64,000 bases of DNA from an uncultured Alsobacter sp. (GTDB lineage: Bacteria; Pseudomonadota; Alphaproteobacteria; Rhizobiales; Beijerinckiaceae): contig NZ_CAMFHB010000012.1 in assembly GCF_945952055.1 (NCBI RefSeq), positions 62,001 through 126,000 of the forward strand, written 5' to 3'. Under the pieces are notes generated by a model, which searched no databases, had not been told where the DNA came from, and was given only the letters and a program-made list of their open reading frames with translations. Below are positions 1 to 10,081 of this stretch, in pieces; positions within the stretch are counted from its first letter, which is position 1, and each line of letters opens with the position of its first letter. Position numbers and translations under genes: made by a program.

Positions 1-682
1 GACGGACCCCGATGACGTGCATGATCGGGAAGATGCGCGTGCGACGGAACCAGTCCTCGGCCGCGGCGGTGGGGTCCTCGAACAGCCAGCGCAACTGCGG
101 ATGACCCTGGTCGAAGCAGGACGGCGTGCGGGGGCCCAGGAACCCGTCGATCTCTCCGGCCGCCAGCAGGGCGTTGAGCGACTGGGTCTCGGGCGCCACC
201 TCGACGCGGATGTCCGGGGGCAGCTGCAGCGGGATCTTCTCCGGGCGCCCGGGCGTCTCGATGCCGCCGCGCACCCAGGTCACGTCGGAGGCCTTCACCC
301 CGTGTTCCTCGAGGATCATGCGGGCCCACACGCAGGCCGTCAGCTGGTACTCCGGCAGGCCGATGCGCTTGCCCTTGAGGTCGGCGGGCCCCTGGATGCC
401 GCGGTCCGTCCGCACGACGATGGAGGTGTGGCGGAAGGCCCGCGAGACGAAGGCCGGCACCCCGACATAGGGGCAATCGCCGCGCGACGTCTTCACCGTG
501 AAGCTGGACAGCGACATCTCGCAGACGTCGAACTCGGCGTGCCGGAAGGCGCGGAAAAAGATCTCCTCGGGCTCCAGCGTCATCACCACCGGATCGACGC
601 CGTCGATGCGGATGCGTCCGTCGATGAGCGGCCGGTTGCGGTCGTAGTCGCCGATGGCGACGGACAGGCGGAGCGGCGCCAT
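1..682 (-). CDS. 4,5-dihydroxyphthalate decarboxylase-like protein (3' end outside window)
   Basis: The 227 residues present start MAPLRLSVAIGDYDRNRPLI and carry blocks typical of the 4,5-dihydroxyphthalate decarboxylase family, which has a periplasmic-binding-protein fold: an early GDYDR, then EMSLSS, a GIQGPADLKGKRIGLPEYQ segment and IFPIMHVIGVR at the window edge. There is no signal peptide, so a cytoplasmic role is likely. The start is ATG at 682 with GGGAGG upstream. It is the last visible gene of a minus-strand operon with two enolase-superfamily enzymes and an SDR, suggesting decarboxylation of, or sensing of, an acid intermediate. The family label is fairly secure; the substrate is not known, since most members are not phthalate enzymes. 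Confidence 0.8.
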   Translation of the reverse strand, partial: MAPLRLSVAIGDYDRNRPLIDGRIRIDGVDPVVMTLEPEEIFFRAFRHAEFDVCEMSLSSFTVKTSRGDCPYVGVPAFVSRAFRHTSIVVRTDRGIQGPADLKGKRIGLPEYQLTACVWARMILEEHGVKASDVTWVRGGIETPGRPEKIPLQLPPDIRVEVAPETQSLNALLAAGEIDGFLGPRTPSCFDQGHPQLRWLFEDPTAAAEDWFRRTRIFPIMHVIGVR

Positions 683-802
683 CGGATCCTCCCTGGTGCG
701 CAGGGACGCGCGGCGTCCCATGCCAGCGAGGTCTAGGATCGCATCCGATGGGCGTCCAAGAGTTTGTCTCGTCCGCTGCCAGACCGCGACGCTATGGAGC
801 CG

Positions 803-2035
803 TCACGGGAGCTGGCCCCCCTGTGGTTCCTCGCTCTCCTTCTGCGCTGCGCCCTGCAGCACGGCCGGGATGGCGTAGCCGCGGCGCGGGAACTCCTGCC
901 AGTGGTGGCGCAGGCCCTTGCGGGGGAACTGGCGGTGGGGCCTGGCGCGCAGCCGTGCGACGTCGATGTCGATGCCGAGCCCCGGGGCCGTCGGCAGGTC
1001 GATCCACCCCTCGTCCACGCGGATCGACGCCAGGGCGATGTCCTCGCACACGTCGAGCCGGTTCACGAAGCACTCGGCGATGACGAAATTCGGCATCACC
1101 GCGCAGGCGTGGACGGTGGCCGCCAGGCCCGCCAGCGTGCTGTTGTTGTTGTGGGGCGCGATGCCCACCGCGTGGGGCTGCGACAGGACGGCGATGTCGA
1201 GCATGCCGGTGATGCCGCCCACGGCGCAGATGTCCGGGTTGAAGTAGTCCGCCGCCTTGGCCTGCAGGGCGCGCTGGAAGTCCTCGCGGGTGTAGAGCGT
1301 TTCGCCGGTCACCACGGGGATGTCGATGGCGCGGCGCACCTGCGCGACGAGCTCGATGTTATCGGCGAGGCAGGGCTCCTCGAAGATCGCCACGTCGAAG
1401 GCTTCGAGGCGGCGGGCGAGGCGGATGGCGTGGGTCGGCGAGAGCCGCCGGTGGATGTCGAGCTGGATCTCGATCGCGGGCCCGAGCGCCTCGCGCATGC
1501 GTCGGACGTAGTCGACGGCGAAGTCCTCGTCCTCGCGATGGATGAAGGTGCGCCAGGGGCCGGGCAGCGGATCGAACTTCAGCGCCCTGTAGCCCTTCGC
1601 GACGACGGCCTGGGCCCGGCCGATGTTGTCGTCGATGGTGCCGGGCGCGTCGCCCCAGCCGTTCGCATAGACCTTGATGCGCTCGCGCGACGGCCCGCCG
1701 AGCAGGTTGTAGACCGGCTGTCCGGCGGCCTTGCCCACGATGTCCCACAGCGCCATCTCGATGGCGCTCCAGGCGGACAGGAACCCGACCGACGAGCGCC
1801 GGATGACGAAGTCGTCGAACAGCACCTGGCCCGTATGGCGGATCGCGAAGGGATTGCGGCCGATCAGGTGCGGGGCGATGCCGCGCAGGATCTCGTCGAC
1901 CGCCTTCTCGATCTCGGCCGTGACATAGGCCTCGCCCCAGCCGTGGTGCCCTTCGTCCGTCTCGATGCGCAGAAAGAGGAGATTGCGGGTGCTGCCCGGA
2001 TCGAACAGGAAGCTCTCGACGTGGCTGATTTTCAT
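803..2035 (-). CDS. Mandelate racemase/galactonate dehydratase-like enolase-superfamily enzyme
   Basis: This 410-residue protein begins MKISHVESFLF and has the MR/MLE two-domain layout. Metal ligands expected on the barrel are visible as D193 (in QLDIHRR), E219 or E220 (IFEEP) and E245 (TGETLY). H195 in the D-x-H pair and H295 (APHN) with D268 fit the acid/base residues of galactonate-dehydratase-type members. The likely reaction is dehydration of an acid sugar to a 2-keto-3-deoxy acid in the cytoplasm. The ATG at 2035 was chosen over an upstream in-frame extension that would overlap the SDR gene; it lies 8 bases past the SDR stop. The substrate cannot be read from sequence alone. Confidence 0.88.
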   Translation of the reverse strand: MKISHVESFLFDPGSTRNLLFLRIETDEGHHGWGEAYVTAEIEKAVDEILRGIAPHLIGRNPFAIRHTGQVLFDDFVIRRSSVGFLSAWSAIEMALWDIVGKAAGQPVYNLLGGPSRERIKVYANGWGDAPGTIDDNIGRAQAVVAKGYRALKFDPLPGPWRTFIHREDEDFAVDYVRRMREALGPAIEIQLDIHRRLSPTHAIRLARRLEAFDVAIFEEPCLADNIELVAQVRRAIDIPVVTGETLYTREDFQRALQAKAADYFNPDICAVGGITGMLDIAVLSQPHAVGIAPHNNNSTLAGLAATVHACAVMPNFVIAECFVNRLDVCEDIALASIRVDEGWIDLPTAPGLGIDIDVARLRARPHRQFPRKGLRHHWQEFPRRGYAIPAVLQGAAQKESEEPQGGQLP

Positions 2036-2043
2036 GGCGCGTC

Positions 2044-2820
2044 TCAGGCGAGCATGCGGGTGTCGCCGCACACCGAGATCTCCTGGCCGGATGTCGTGCG
2101 CCCGAAGGGCGAGGCCAGGAACACGATGTGGCGGGCGATGTCGTTGGGATCGACGAAGCGCTTGATCGAGACCGCCGCGAACGACCGCTCGGTCATGGCC
2201 TCGTGCGAGATGTTGAGGGCGCGGGCCTTGTCGGCGATGACGCCCTGGATGCGCGGCCCCTCGACGAGCCCGGGACAGATGGCGTTGGCCCGGATGCCGA
2301 ACTCGCCGAGCTCGGCCGCGAGCGCCTTGGTGAAGCCGATGACCCCCCATTTCGCCGCCGCATAGGGCGAGCGCTGCGGGAAACCGTGCTTCCCGGCCTG
2401 GGACGACAGGTTGAAGATCGAGGCGTTGGACGACGCCTTGAGGTGCGGCACGGCCAGCCGCGCGCAGTTGAACTGGCCCGTCAGGTCGATGGCGACGCAG
2501 CGGTCCCAGTCCTCGGGCGCGATCTCGTCGACGCGCCCCGCCGGTCCCGCGATGCCGGCGTTGTTGACCAGGCAGTCGAGCCCGCCCAGCGCGCCAATGG
2601 CCTCGCGGAACAGGCTGGCGACGTCCTCGCGGTTCGAGACGTCGGCGCGGGAGCGGGTGATGACGGGATCGCTCTGCGCCAGCCGGGCGAGGGCGGCCTC
2701 GTCGACGTCGCAGACATGCACCCGCGCGCCCTCCGCGAGGAAGGCCCGGGCGATGGCGAGCCCGATGCCGTTGGCGCCCGCGGTGACGAGGACGCGGTGT
2801 CCGGAGAGTGCGAGATTCAT
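2044..2820 (-). CDS. SDR-family oxidoreductase
   Basis: A classical 258-residue short-chain dehydrogenase. The dinucleotide-binding motif TAGANGIG is at 13-20, NNAG at 86-89, and the catalytic S139/S140, Y153 and K157 are in place (SPYAAAK). D38 in VCDVDE suggests NAD(H) preference. An upstream in-frame TTG exists four codons earlier, but the ATG at 2820 has TTTGAGG before it and is the better start. Lying between two acid-sugar dehydratase-like genes, it probably oxidises or reduces a hydroxyl of the same substrate or of its keto-deoxy product. Exact reaction unknown. Confidence 0.9.
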   Translation of the reverse strand: MNLALSGHRVLVTAGANGIGLAIARAFLAEGARVHVCDVDEAALARLAQSDPVITRSRADVSNREDVASLFREAIGALGGLDCLVNNAGIAGPAGRVDEIAPEDWDRCVAIDLTGQFNCARLAVPHLKASSNASIFNLSSQAGKHGFPQRSPYAAAKWGVIGFTKALAAELGEFGIRANAICPGLVEGPRIQGVIADKARALNISHEAMTERSFAAVSIKRFVDPNDIARHIVFLASPFGRTTSGQEISVCGDTRMLA

Positions 2821-2897
2821 GGGTTGCCTCAAAGGGTGTGTGCCGTGACTGGCGTGGCGCGCCCTGCTTGGCCCCCCGAGGAGCCAACCTCTCCACC

Positions 2898-2983
2898 GTC
2901 TTGGCCGGGCTTGGCCCGGCCATCCACGACTTCAGGATGGCCCCGGCAAAGTCGTGGATGCCCGGGCCAAGCCCGGGCAGGAC
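2898..2983. repeat. Family A intergenic palindrome, copy 1 (inverted)
   Basis: Two short hairpin arms, GGCCGGGCTTGGCCCGGCC and GCCCGGGCCAAGCCCGGGC, flank a central inverted repeat built on CCACGACTT and AAGTCGTGG. The same unit recurs at 22330, 31947, 36068 and 58280; this copy is in the opposite orientation. It sits between two co-directional genes of one operon. Confidence 0.92.
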
Positions 2984-3034
2984 GCGTGGAGGGATAGGGG
3001 CCCGTCTCGGGGGGCAGAGCGGGCGGGCGCGACA

Positions 3035-4384
3035 TCAGCTCCAGGTGCGGTCCCAGGAATACTCGTCGTCCCACGAGTCCGTCGGCTCCCAGATGTCCTT
3101 CACGCCCGGCTGCAGGTGAGCCCGCAGCACCTCGTCGTTCAGGTCGTCGATGCCCAGCCCCGGCTTGTCCGGCACGTGGATGAAGCCCTGGCGCGAGCTG
3201 ATCGGCAGGCCGACGGCGATGTCGTCCCACCAGTCGACGTCGACCGCGTGCTGCTCGAGGGCGAGGAAGTTCTCGGTGGCCGTCGCGACGTGGGCGGCCG
3301 CCATCGCCGCGATGGGGCTTTCGGCCATGTGGATGGCCATGGCCACGCCGTGCTCCTGGGCGAGGTCGCCGATCTTCTTGGTCTCCAGGATGCCGCCGGT
3401 GGTCAGCAGGTCGGGGTGGATGACCGCGATGCCGCTCTTGAGCAGCGGACCGAAGTCCTCCTTCAGGTAGATGTCCTCGCCCGTGCAGATCGGGACCGCG
3501 GTGCTGCGGGCGAGCTGGGCGTACTGGTCGGTGTACTGCCAGGGCAGCACGTCCTCGAGCCAGGCGACGTTGTACTTCTCGATGCGCTGGGCGAGCCGGA
3601 TGCCGTCGGACAGCGCGATGTGGCCCAGGTGGTCGATGGCGAGCGGCACCTCGTCGCCGATCACGGCGCGCACCTCGGCGAGGTACTGCTCCATCATGTC
3701 GAGGCCCTTCTCGGTGAAGTGCAGCCCGGTGAAGGGGTGCATCACGTTGTGGACGTCGTAGATGGCGTTGGCCTTGCGCCGCTCGTCGAGCGCCTTCGGA
3801 TGACCGCGATGGTGCGGATTGTCCCGGTAGAGGTCCAGAACGCCGGACGGTGCGTTCACGGTGCCCTTCTCGTGCATGATCTGGCCGAGGCCGAGGTCCA
3901 TCTTCAGGAAGGTGAAGCCCATGTCCATGCGCCGCTTCAGGCGCTGGCCGGTCTCCGTGCCGCTGGGGAACTGGGCGTCTGTGTCGCTGTACATCCGCAC
4001 CGTGTCGCGGAAACGGCCGCCCAACATCTGGTAGATCGGCACGCCGTAGGCCTTTCCGGCCAGGTCCCACAGCGCGATCTCGACCGCCGAGACGCCGCCG
4101 CCCTGCCGGCCGTGGCCGCCGAACTGCTTGATGCGGCGGAACAGGCGGTCCACGTCGCACGGGTTCTCGCCCAGGAGGCGGCTCTTCAGCATCAGCGCGA
4201 AGGTCTTGCTCGCGCCGTCGCGGACCTCGCCGAGGCCGACGATCCCCTGGTTGGTGTAGATCTTCATCAGCGAGGACGTGAACGGCGCGCCCACAATGTC
4301 GGCGAACCGGATGTCGGTGATCCGCAGGTCCGACGGGCGTGAATGGGTGTTGACCCTGTCGAGGGCCTGCTCATGCGTGGTCAT
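3035..4384 (-). CDS. Enolase-superfamily acid-sugar dehydratase-like enzyme
   Basis: A 449-residue mandelate racemase/muconate lactonizing family protein. The barrel metal ligands are visible as D251 (AIDHLGH), E277 (WLEDVLPW) and E303 (CTGEDIY), with H252 and H352 as candidate acid/base residues. An unusually long loop between about 165 and 215, rich in His and Asn (DNPHHRGHP), recalls the mannonate dehydratase/RspA branch but is not a clear match. The start is ATG at 4384 with AAGGAG seven bases upstream; the longer in-frame extension lacks a ribosome site. First gene of the left-hand catabolic operon. Probably dehydrates a sugar acid; substrate uncertain. Confidence 0.87.
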   Translation of the reverse strand: MTTHEQALDRVNTHSRPSDLRITDIRFADIVGAPFTSSLMKIYTNQGIVGLGEVRDGASKTFALMLKSRLLGENPCDVDRLFRRIKQFGGHGRQGGGVSAVEIALWDLAGKAYGVPIYQMLGGRFRDTVRMYSDTDAQFPSGTETGQRLKRRMDMGFTFLKMDLGLGQIMHEKGTVNAPSGVLDLYRDNPHHRGHPKALDERRKANAIYDVHNVMHPFTGLHFTEKGLDMMEQYLAEVRAVIGDEVPLAIDHLGHIALSDGIRLAQRIEKYNVAWLEDVLPWQYTDQYAQLARSTAVPICTGEDIYLKEDFGPLLKSGIAVIHPDLLTTGGILETKKIGDLAQEHGVAMAIHMAESPIAAMAAAHVATATENFLALEQHAVDVDWWDDIAVGLPISSRQGFIHVPDKPGLGIDDLNDEVLRAHLQPGVKDIWEPTDSWDDEYSWDRTWS

Positions 4385-4694
4385 CGATGCTCCTTGGGCA
4401 CGGACGTGCTTTGTCTCCCGCGCCGGCGACGTCTTGGGGCGCACCGGCGGCCGCCATCTTAAGCACGCCGGAAGCGATTTGGGCGCCCGAATTCCGGGCA
4501 ACCGCCTTCAGTGCAACGCATGGCCTGGCGCCCCCGGGGTGCGCTTGTGCTGAAGCGTATTCGTCTTTTGTCTAGAGGCCGTGTCGGTAGTTCTACACAT
4601 TCGATTTTCTGTCATCGCTACCGAAAATTACAGAATTGCTCTGCAAATGTCGTTCGTGCCTTGCCTTCCGTAGAAAACGAGCTTTGCGAATACG
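4385..4694. other. Divergent intergenic region (310 bases)
   Basis: This gap separates the minus-strand dehydratase operon from the plus-strand chemoreceptor and should hold both promoters. From about 4550 to 4690 it is clearly more AT-rich than the rest of the window and contains a TTCTGT/ACAGAA pair (4607-4636) separated by about 17 bases. I see no convincing small gene or structured RNA. Confidence 0.6.
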
Positions 4695-6737
4695 ATGTCC
4701 AAGCTATCCCTTCGTCGCACCCTCTTCACGATCCTTGCCGTCCTCACCGGCTTTCTCGTCATGCAGGGGGGCGTGACCTTGCTGGAGCTTCGACAGCTGG
4801 CCGCCGGGCAGTCCGAGCTTGCCTCGCACATCCTGCCGTCCATCCGCGATCTCGGGACGATCAAGTACCAGGCGACGCGCTATCGCGTGTACTCGGCCCG
4901 CTCGCTCCTGACGGACGATGCGGCGGAACAGGCGGCCCTGGTCAAGGATCGCGTCGCGCTTCTCGCCGACATGACGGTGGCGACCGGCAGTTACCGCAAG
5001 CTCGTGTCCTCGGCCGACGAGCAGGTCCTGTGGGACCAGTTTCAGCGGGCCTGGAGCGACTACCTCGCCATCGACGAGGCCATGATGGCGCTGCGTGCCG
5101 CCGGCAAGCTCGACGCCGCCAAGGACAGCTTCGTCCATGGCAGCCTGGCCTCCTTCAACAGGGCCGTCGAGGCGTTGGAGAAGACCATTGCCTACAACGC
5201 GGCCGAAGCCGCAGCCGAGGTGTCCGCCGGATCGGCCGCGGGCGTCCGGTCTCTTCTCGTCAGCGCGCTGATCGTGCTGGTGGGCATCGGCATCGGGGCC
5301 TATGCGAGCCGGATCGTCGTGCGCCGCGTCAGCGGTCCGGTGAACGGCCTCTCCGGCGTCATGCGGCGCCTTGCGGGAGGTGACACCTCCGTCGACGTGC
5401 CGTACCGGGCCAACGAGGACGAAATCGGAGCCATGGCCGGCGCGGTGGAGGTGTTCAAGGTGAACGCCATCGAGGCCGAGGACATGCGGCGGCGGGCCGC
5501 CGCGGTGCAGGAGGAAGCCCGTCGCGCGGCCATGGCCCGGCTCAATGCCGAGGTGGGCGAGGTCGTCGCCCGGGCCGCCGACGGCGATTTCACGGCCAGG
5601 CTCGACATCGAGCGGGCCGAGCCGGAGCTGCGCGACCTCATGGGCGGCATCAACGCCATCAACCGGGTGGTCGACGAGGCGACGGGCGAGCTGGCGGCGG
5701 TGCTGGCGAGCGTCGCCGAGGGCGACCTCACGCGTCCGGTCCGCTCGACCTTCAGCGGTCGGTTCGACGAGCTCAAGACGGCCGCCAACACGACGATCGC
5801 GCGGCTGGCCGACACGGTGCGCGTCATCCAGGAGACCACGGCCGACGTGACCGGAGCCGCGCGGGAGATCGAGGTCGGCTCGCAGGATCTCGCGGGCCGC
5901 ACGGAACAGCAAGCGTCCGCGCTCGAGCAGACGGCGGCGACGACCGAAGAGCTGGCAGCCTCCGTCAAGGCGACGGCGGCCTCGTCGCGCCAGGTGGTGG
6001 AACACGCCGCCGTCGCCAACGCGGTGGCCCGCGAAGGTGGCGACGTGGTCGCCCAGGCCATCGAGGCGATGGCCCGCATCGAACAGACCTCCTCGAAGAT
6101 CGGCGACATCACCTCCGTCATCGAGGAGATCGCCTTCCAGACCAATCTGCTGGCCCTGAACGCCGCCGTCGAGGCGGCTCGTGCCGGCGAGGCCGGCAAG
6201 GGGTTCGCGGTGGTCGCCGCGGAGGTGCGCACGCTGGCCCAGCGATCCAGCGAAGCGGCCAAGGACATCGGCGGCCTCATCGGCACCTCGACACGCGAGG
6301 TCACGTCCGGCGTCGGCCTCGTGCGGGCCGCCGGCCAGACGCTCGGGCGCATCGTGGAGGCGGCCGAGCGGGTCTCCAGCACCGTCGCCGAAATCTCCTC
6401 GGCATCCGCCGAGCAGGCCAACGGCATCGACGAGATGAGCCAGGCCGTGGCGCACATGGATCAGATGACCCAGCAGAACGCCGCGCTGGCCGAGGAGAGC
6501 ACGGCCTCGGCGCAGGCCCTGGCCGGCCAGATCGACCGGCTCGCCGGTCTCGTCGCGGCTTTCAGGATCGAAGCCCGCGACACCCCGCGGCGTGGCCAGT
6601 CCGCGCCGGCGCCGGGGGCACCGGCGCGCCTGCAGAAGCTCGCGGCGCAGGCTTTCGAGCGCAAGCCCGCCGAGGCAGGCGCCTCCGCCGCGGCGCCACG
6701 CCGGGCCGCCGCGGCCGGAGGATGGGACGAGTTCTGA
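4695..6737 (+). CDS. Transmembrane methyl-accepting chemotaxis protein
   Basis: A 680-residue chemoreceptor. TM1 spans about 9-31, a helical periplasmic sensor 32-184 (four-helix-bundle style), TM2 186-207, then a HAMP domain and two further HAMP-like segments (around DGDFTARLD and EGDLTRPV). The signalling tip is unmistakable: [19 protein letters not shown] followed by [19 protein letters not shown]. The C-terminus is an Ala/Pro-rich linker ending GGWDEF, resembling the x-W-x-x-F CheR-docking pentapeptide. No che genes lie nearby, so it works with a pathway encoded elsewhere. The ATG at 4695 has only a weak ribosome site. Ligand unknown. Confidence 0.95.
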   Translation: MSKLSLRRTLFTILAVLTGFLVMQGGVTLLELRQLAAGQSELASHILPSIRDLGTIKYQATRYRVYSARSLLTDDAAEQAALVKDRVALLADMTVATGSYRKLVSSADEQVLWDQFQRAWSDYLAIDEAMMALRAAGKLDAAKDSFVHGSLASFNRAVEALEKTIAYNAAEAAAEVSAGSAAGVRSLLVSALIVLVGIGIGAYASRIVVRRVSGPVNGLSGVMRRLAGGDTSVDVPYRANEDEIGAMAGAVEVFKVNAIEAEDMRRRAAAVQEEARRAAMARLNAEVGEVVARAADGDFTARLDIERAEPELRDLMGGINAINRVVDEATGELAAVLASVAEGDLTRPVRSTFSGRFDELKTAANTTIARLADTVRVIQETTADVTGAAREIEVGSQDLAGRTEQQASALEQTAATTEELAASVKATAASSRQVVEHAAVANAVAREGGDVVAQAIEAMARIEQTSSKIGDITSVIEEIAFQTNLLALNAAVEAARAGEAGKGFAVVAAEVRTLAQRSSEAAKDIGGLIGTSTREVTSGVGLVRAAGQTLGRIVEAAERVSSTVAEISSASAEQANGIDEMSQAVAHMDQMTQQNAALAEESTASAQALAGQIDRLAGLVAAFRIEARDTPRRGQSAPAPGAPARLQKLAAQAFERKPAEAGASAAAPRRAAAAGGWDEF

Positions 6738-6814
6738 CCCACCCGCCCTTGCAGGCCAGGCTGGTGTGGGACACAAGTCGGACGCCGAAACGTCGTCAGG
6801 GCGCCCCCCCTCCC

Positions 6815-7687
6815 GTGTTCCTCTCCGAACTTCTCGCCGTCGCCTCGGCCTGCTGCGTGGCGCTCAGCGCCATGGTGGTGGGCGAACTGAAGGGCCGCAT
6901 CGCGCTCCTGCGGCTGGCGCGCTGGCAGCTGACCGCGGCCTTCCTCATGACGGCCGCCTTGTCGGTCGCGCTCGGTGGCTGGCGGGGCCTGGGGCAGCGG
7001 GAGGTCCTGCTGCTGGCGGGATCGAGCCTGTTCGGCATCATGCTCGCGAGCACGACGTATTACGCTGCGATCTATTCGGCCGGGCCGCGGGTCACGGCGC
7101 TGCTCTTCTCCGTGACCTCGCCGTTCGCCCTCGGGCTTGGCTACCTGTTCCTGGGCGAGACGATCCGGCCGGTCCAGGGGCTCGGGGTCGCCTGCGTGCT
7201 GGGCGGCGTCGTCCTGGCGCTGGCGCCGGCGCGGACCTCCGGCGGCCCGTCCTTCCGCCCCAGCCGGGCTGGCCTCGCGCTCGGCGTCGCCACCGCCCTC
7301 GGGCAGGCGCTGGGCAACCTGTTCGCCCGACCCGCGATGGCGGCAGGCGTGGAACCCTTCACGGCCATGGCGGTCCGGTCGGGCCTGGCGGCCGCGTTCT
7401 TCCTTCTGCTCGCCGCGTTCCCCTTCGCCCGCGACCCGGCTCCGTTCCGCGTGCGCGACCTGGGATGGGCGGTCACGGCCTCGTTGTTCGGCACGGTGCT
7501 CGGGATGTCGCTGCTGATGGCCGCGCTGGCGACCGGGCAGGTGGGCATCGTCTCGACCCTGTCCTCGATGGCCCCCATCGCGATCCTGCCCATGGTGTGG
7601 CTGCGGACCGGTGTCAGGCCGGCCCTGACCGCCTGGCTGGGCGCCGGCCTGGCGATTGCCGGCACGGGCCTCGTGAGCCTGGGCTGA
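6815..7687 (+). CDS. EamA/DMT-family transporter
   Basis: About 290 residues with ten predicted membrane helices in two EamA halves. The first half ends near LGGVVLALAP and the second runs from GLALGVATALG to the C-terminal GLAIAGTGLVSLG; the conserved LGE of the first half is present (YLFLGETI). I place the start at GTG 6815 because TM1 begins right there (VFLSELLAVASACC). An ATG at 6722 in the same frame would overlap the chemoreceptor and add a non-membrane, Pro/Arg-rich leader. Probably an efflux carrier for metabolites or amino acids; substrate unknown. Confidence 0.85.
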   Translation: MFLSELLAVASACCVALSAMVVGELKGRIALLRLARWQLTAAFLMTAALSVALGGWRGLGQREVLLLAGSSLFGIMLASTTYYAAIYSAGPRVTALLFSVTSPFALGLGYLFLGETIRPVQGLGVACVLGGVVLALAPARTSGGPSFRPSRAGLALGVATALGQALGNLFARPAMAAGVEPFTAMAVRSGLAAAFFLLLAAFPFARDPAPFRVRDLGWAVTASLFGTVLGMSLLMAALATGQVGIVSTLSSMAPIAILPMVWLRTGVRPALTAWLGAGLAIAGTGLVSLG

Positions 7688-7856
7688 CCTGAGCCGCGAG
7701 GTTAACGAACATGGTTAACGCATTGTAAAAGCTGCAACTTCGAGTCTCAATTTCTGTGTTCGCTGGCTATGGTCGCCGCTTGTGAGATTGATTCAGGCGG
7801 TTTGGTCAACCTATTGGATGACAAAGATAATCCAGCAACTTTTGGTCGAGCTTGGG

Positions 7857-8606
7857 TCAGCCCGGATCCTTCACCATCAGGCCGCCGCCACTGGCCTGGT
7901 CGGTCGGGAAGAGCTCCAGCCGAGCGACGTCGACATGGGCGGGCAGGGCGATCACGTGGGCGATGGCCGCTGCGACGTCCTCGGGCGTAAGCGGCCGATA
8001 GCCGTCGTAGAACTCGAACAGGCCCTTGGCGTCCAGCGCGGTGCGGTAGAGCTTCGTCTGGACGCGGCCGGGCGCGATCTCGCTGACGCGCAGGCCGGTG
8101 CCCAGAAGGTCGAGCCGCAGGTTGTCGCAGAACATGCTGAGCCCGGCCTTGCCGGTGCCGTAGACGCTCATGGCGGGGAAGGCGGCCTGGCCCGCGCTCG
8201 ACCCGATATAGATCAGGTGGCCCCGTCGCCGGGAGATCATGCCCGGCAGGAGGGCCCGGGTGAGCTGGATCGGCGCCTTCAGGTTCACGTCGAGCATGGC
8301 GTCAATGGCGGCCGGCTCGAGCTCCTGGAACGGGACCCGCGCCGGCAGCACGCCGGCATTGTTGACGAGGACGTCGATGTCGGCCCCTGCCAGCCCGGCG
8401 AGGACCGCGTCGGTGTCGCACACGTCCGCCACCACCGGCAGCGCGCCCGTGTCCGCCGCCAGGGCGTCGAGGGCGCCGACGTTGCGGCCGAGCGCATAGA
8501 CCTTGTACCCGCCGGCCCGCAGGGATCGGACGGTCGCTTCGCCGATCCCGCTCGTCGCCCCCGTCACCAGCACGGTCTTGAGTGCCGCGGCTCCCGTCTC
8601 AGACAT
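7857..8606 (-). CDS. SDR-family oxidoreductase
   Basis: A 249-residue classical SDR with TGATSGIG at 15-22, NNAG at 82-85, S136/S137, Y149 and K153 (YGTGK). R41 after the second beta strand (LGRN) suggests NADP(H). It resembles the YdfG/serine-3-dehydrogenase type. Its ATG overlaps the last eight bases of the upstream SDR gene, so the two are translationally coupled and probably act on the same substrate class. Product assignment beyond SDR is not justified. Confidence 0.9.
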   Translation of the reverse strand: MSETGAAALKTVLVTGATSGIGEATVRSLRAGGYKVYALGRNVGALDALAADTGALPVVADVCDTDAVLAGLAGADIDVLVNNAGVLPARVPFQELEPAAIDAMLDVNLKAPIQLTRALLPGMISRRRGHLIYIGSSAGQAAFPAMSVYGTGKAGLSMFCDNLRLDLLGTGLRVSEIAPGRVQTKLYRTALDAKGLFEFYDGYRPLTPEDVAAAIAHVIALPAHVDVARLELFPTDQASGGGLMVKDPG

Positions 8607-9348
8607 AGATGTAGCCTCCGCTCACCACGACGTTCTCGCCCGTCGCGTAGGTATTCCGGCTCGACGCCATCATCACGATCCACTCGGCCATCTCGTCGGG
8701 TTCGGCCGCCCGTCCCAGCGCGCTCGCCTTGGCCAGTTCCGGCAGGAAGCCGAGTTCCTTGGCGCGATCGGTCGCAAAGCCCGCCGGGGCGACCGAGTTC
8801 ACCAGGATCTGGTCCTTGGCGCATTCCTGGGCGAAGGACTTGGTCAGGCTCACCACGGCGGCCTTGGTGGCGGCGTAGTGCGCGTTCTGCGGGTGGGCCT
8901 TGAAGGCGTCGACGGAGGTCACGTTGACGATGCGGCCGGTGACCTTCGGCGGCTCCACGAAGCGGCGCATGTGCAGCACCGCGGCGACCATCATGTGATA
9001 GGTGCCCTTCACGTTGATGGCGTTCTCGAGGTCCCACTCCTCGTCCGTGATCTCGAGGATCGGCCGGCGGGGGTAGATGGCGGCGCTGTTCACGAGGGCG
9101 TGGACGCGCCCCAGCGTGGCGGCCACGGCCTCGAATCCGGCATGGGCGGTCTCCCGCCTGACGATGTCGGCCACGGCCGTCGCGACCGTGGCCCCGCCGC
9201 CGGCCAGCGTCGCGGCGGCGCTCGTGAGGGCGTCGGCGTTGCGGTCGATCAGGCCGATGCCGCTCGCCCCGCGGCGGAGCATCAGGCGCGCCGTGGCCAG
9301 GCCCAGGCCCGAGGCGCCCCCGACGATGACGACGTTCTGTCCTTCCAC
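8599..9348 (-). CDS. SDR-family oxidoreductase
   Basis: A 249-residue SDR. The cofactor motif GGASGLG is at 10-16 and D35 favours NAD(H); the usual NNAG is NSAA at 87-90; S145, Y158 and K162 are present (YAATK). The start is GTG at 9348, with AGGAG eight bases upstream; the longer ATG form (9426) adds 26 residues with no homology-like character. It is the first gene of a two-gene SDR operon with the next one overlapping by eight bases. Confidence 0.87.
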   Translation of the reverse strand: MEGQNVVIVGGASGLGLATARLMLRRGASGIGLIDRNADALTSAAATLAGGGATVATAVADIVRRETAHAGFEAVAATLGRVHALVNSAAIYPRRPILEITDEEWDLENAINVKGTYHMMVAAVLHMRRFVEPPKVTGRIVNVTSVDAFKAHPQNAHYAATKAAVVSLTKSFAQECAKDQILVNSVAPAGFATDRAKELGFLPELAKASALGRAAEPDEMAEWIVMMASSRNTYATGENVVVSGGYIYV

Positions 9349-9448
9349 GCGTGCCGCTCCTGCCGAGAATCCCCGCCGATCTTCGCGCCAGAGTGCACGG
9401 CGGGGCGAAGTCGGCAAGCCGTCCACCGCCGTGACGGCGCTGCCGACG

Positions 9449-10021
9449 TCAGCCCAGGGCGGATACGCCCAGGGCGGCCGCGAATCCGGTCAGCACCACG
9501 GCGCCGCCCTTGTTGAGGCCGTCCACCGTCACCCGTCCCGCGAGGCCCCGGGCGGCGAGCGACCCCAGGCCGGCCCAGGCCATGCAGGCCATCACCGTGA
9601 GGGTGGCGAGGGCGGCCAGAAATCCGGGCAGTTCCGCTGCATCGGCGGGAGCGAGGGCGAGGGCAAAAACGAGGGCCTTCGGGTTGAGCAGCGTGGTGAG
9701 GAAAATCGCCGCCGCTCCGACACGGCCGGGCGAGGCCGAGAGAGTGGACGGGTTGCGCCAGAGACGCACCGCGCAGACCAGCAGCCACACCGTCGCCGCG
9801 GCCTTGAGCAGCAGAGGCAGCAGCGGATGACCGGTGAGGGCAGGGCCCGCTACTGCGGTCAGGAGGGTGACCGCGACGAGATAGCCCGTCGCCGCTGCCA
9901 CCCCGAGGGGCAGGCCGGCCCGCGCGCCGCCCGCCGCACCGCTGGCGGCGAGGAGGATGTTCGTCGGGCCCGGCACGATCAGCAGGGCGCCGACGGTCAG
10001 GATTTGGGCCAGCGTCACCAT
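9449..10021 (-). CDS. LysE/RhtB-family exporter
   Basis: A 190-residue membrane protein with about six helices. The N-terminal PGPTNILL matches the conserved PGP motif of LysE/RhtB amino-acid exporters, and [11 protein letters not shown] is the second family signature. GGAGGG precedes the ATG. Likely exports an amino acid or related compound across the inner membrane; the substrate is not predictable. It stands between SDR genes and its own promoter should lie in the 60-base gap to the next gene. Confidence 0.9.
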   Translation of the reverse strand: MVTLAQILTVGALLIVPGPTNILLAASGAAGGARAGLPLGVAAATGYLVAVTLLTAVAGPALTGHPLLPLLLKAAATVWLLVCAVRLWRNPSTLSASPGRVGAAAIFLTTLLNPKALVFALALAPADAAELPGFLAALATLTVMACMAWAGLGSLAARGLAGRVTVDGLNKGGAVVLTGFAAALGVSALG

Positions 10022-10081
10022 GGCGCCCTCCTAGCACGCATCCCTGGGGGGCGGGCAGTCCGGCAATTCACCCATCCAGGC

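Noticed and set aside
764-2365. A 533-codon plus-strand frame across the dehydratase and SDR genes
   Set aside because: It is antisense to two genes with full catalytic motifs and has the Arg/Gly/Asp/His-rich composition of GC-rich shadow frames.
803-2923. A single 706-codon minus frame suggesting an SDR-dehydratase fusion
   Set aside because: Its first 296 codons are an out-of-frame reading of the SDR gene; the dehydratase has its own ATG at 2035.
2898-2983. CRISPR array or attachment site at the family A repeats
   Set aside because: Copies are single and dispersed with no regular spacers, no cas genes and no integrase or tRNA nearby.
7688-7856. A small gene between the EamA transporter and the SDR operon
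   Set aside because: The only frame has no ribosome site; GGTTAACGAACATGGTTAAC is a short direct repeat but too little to name as an operator.
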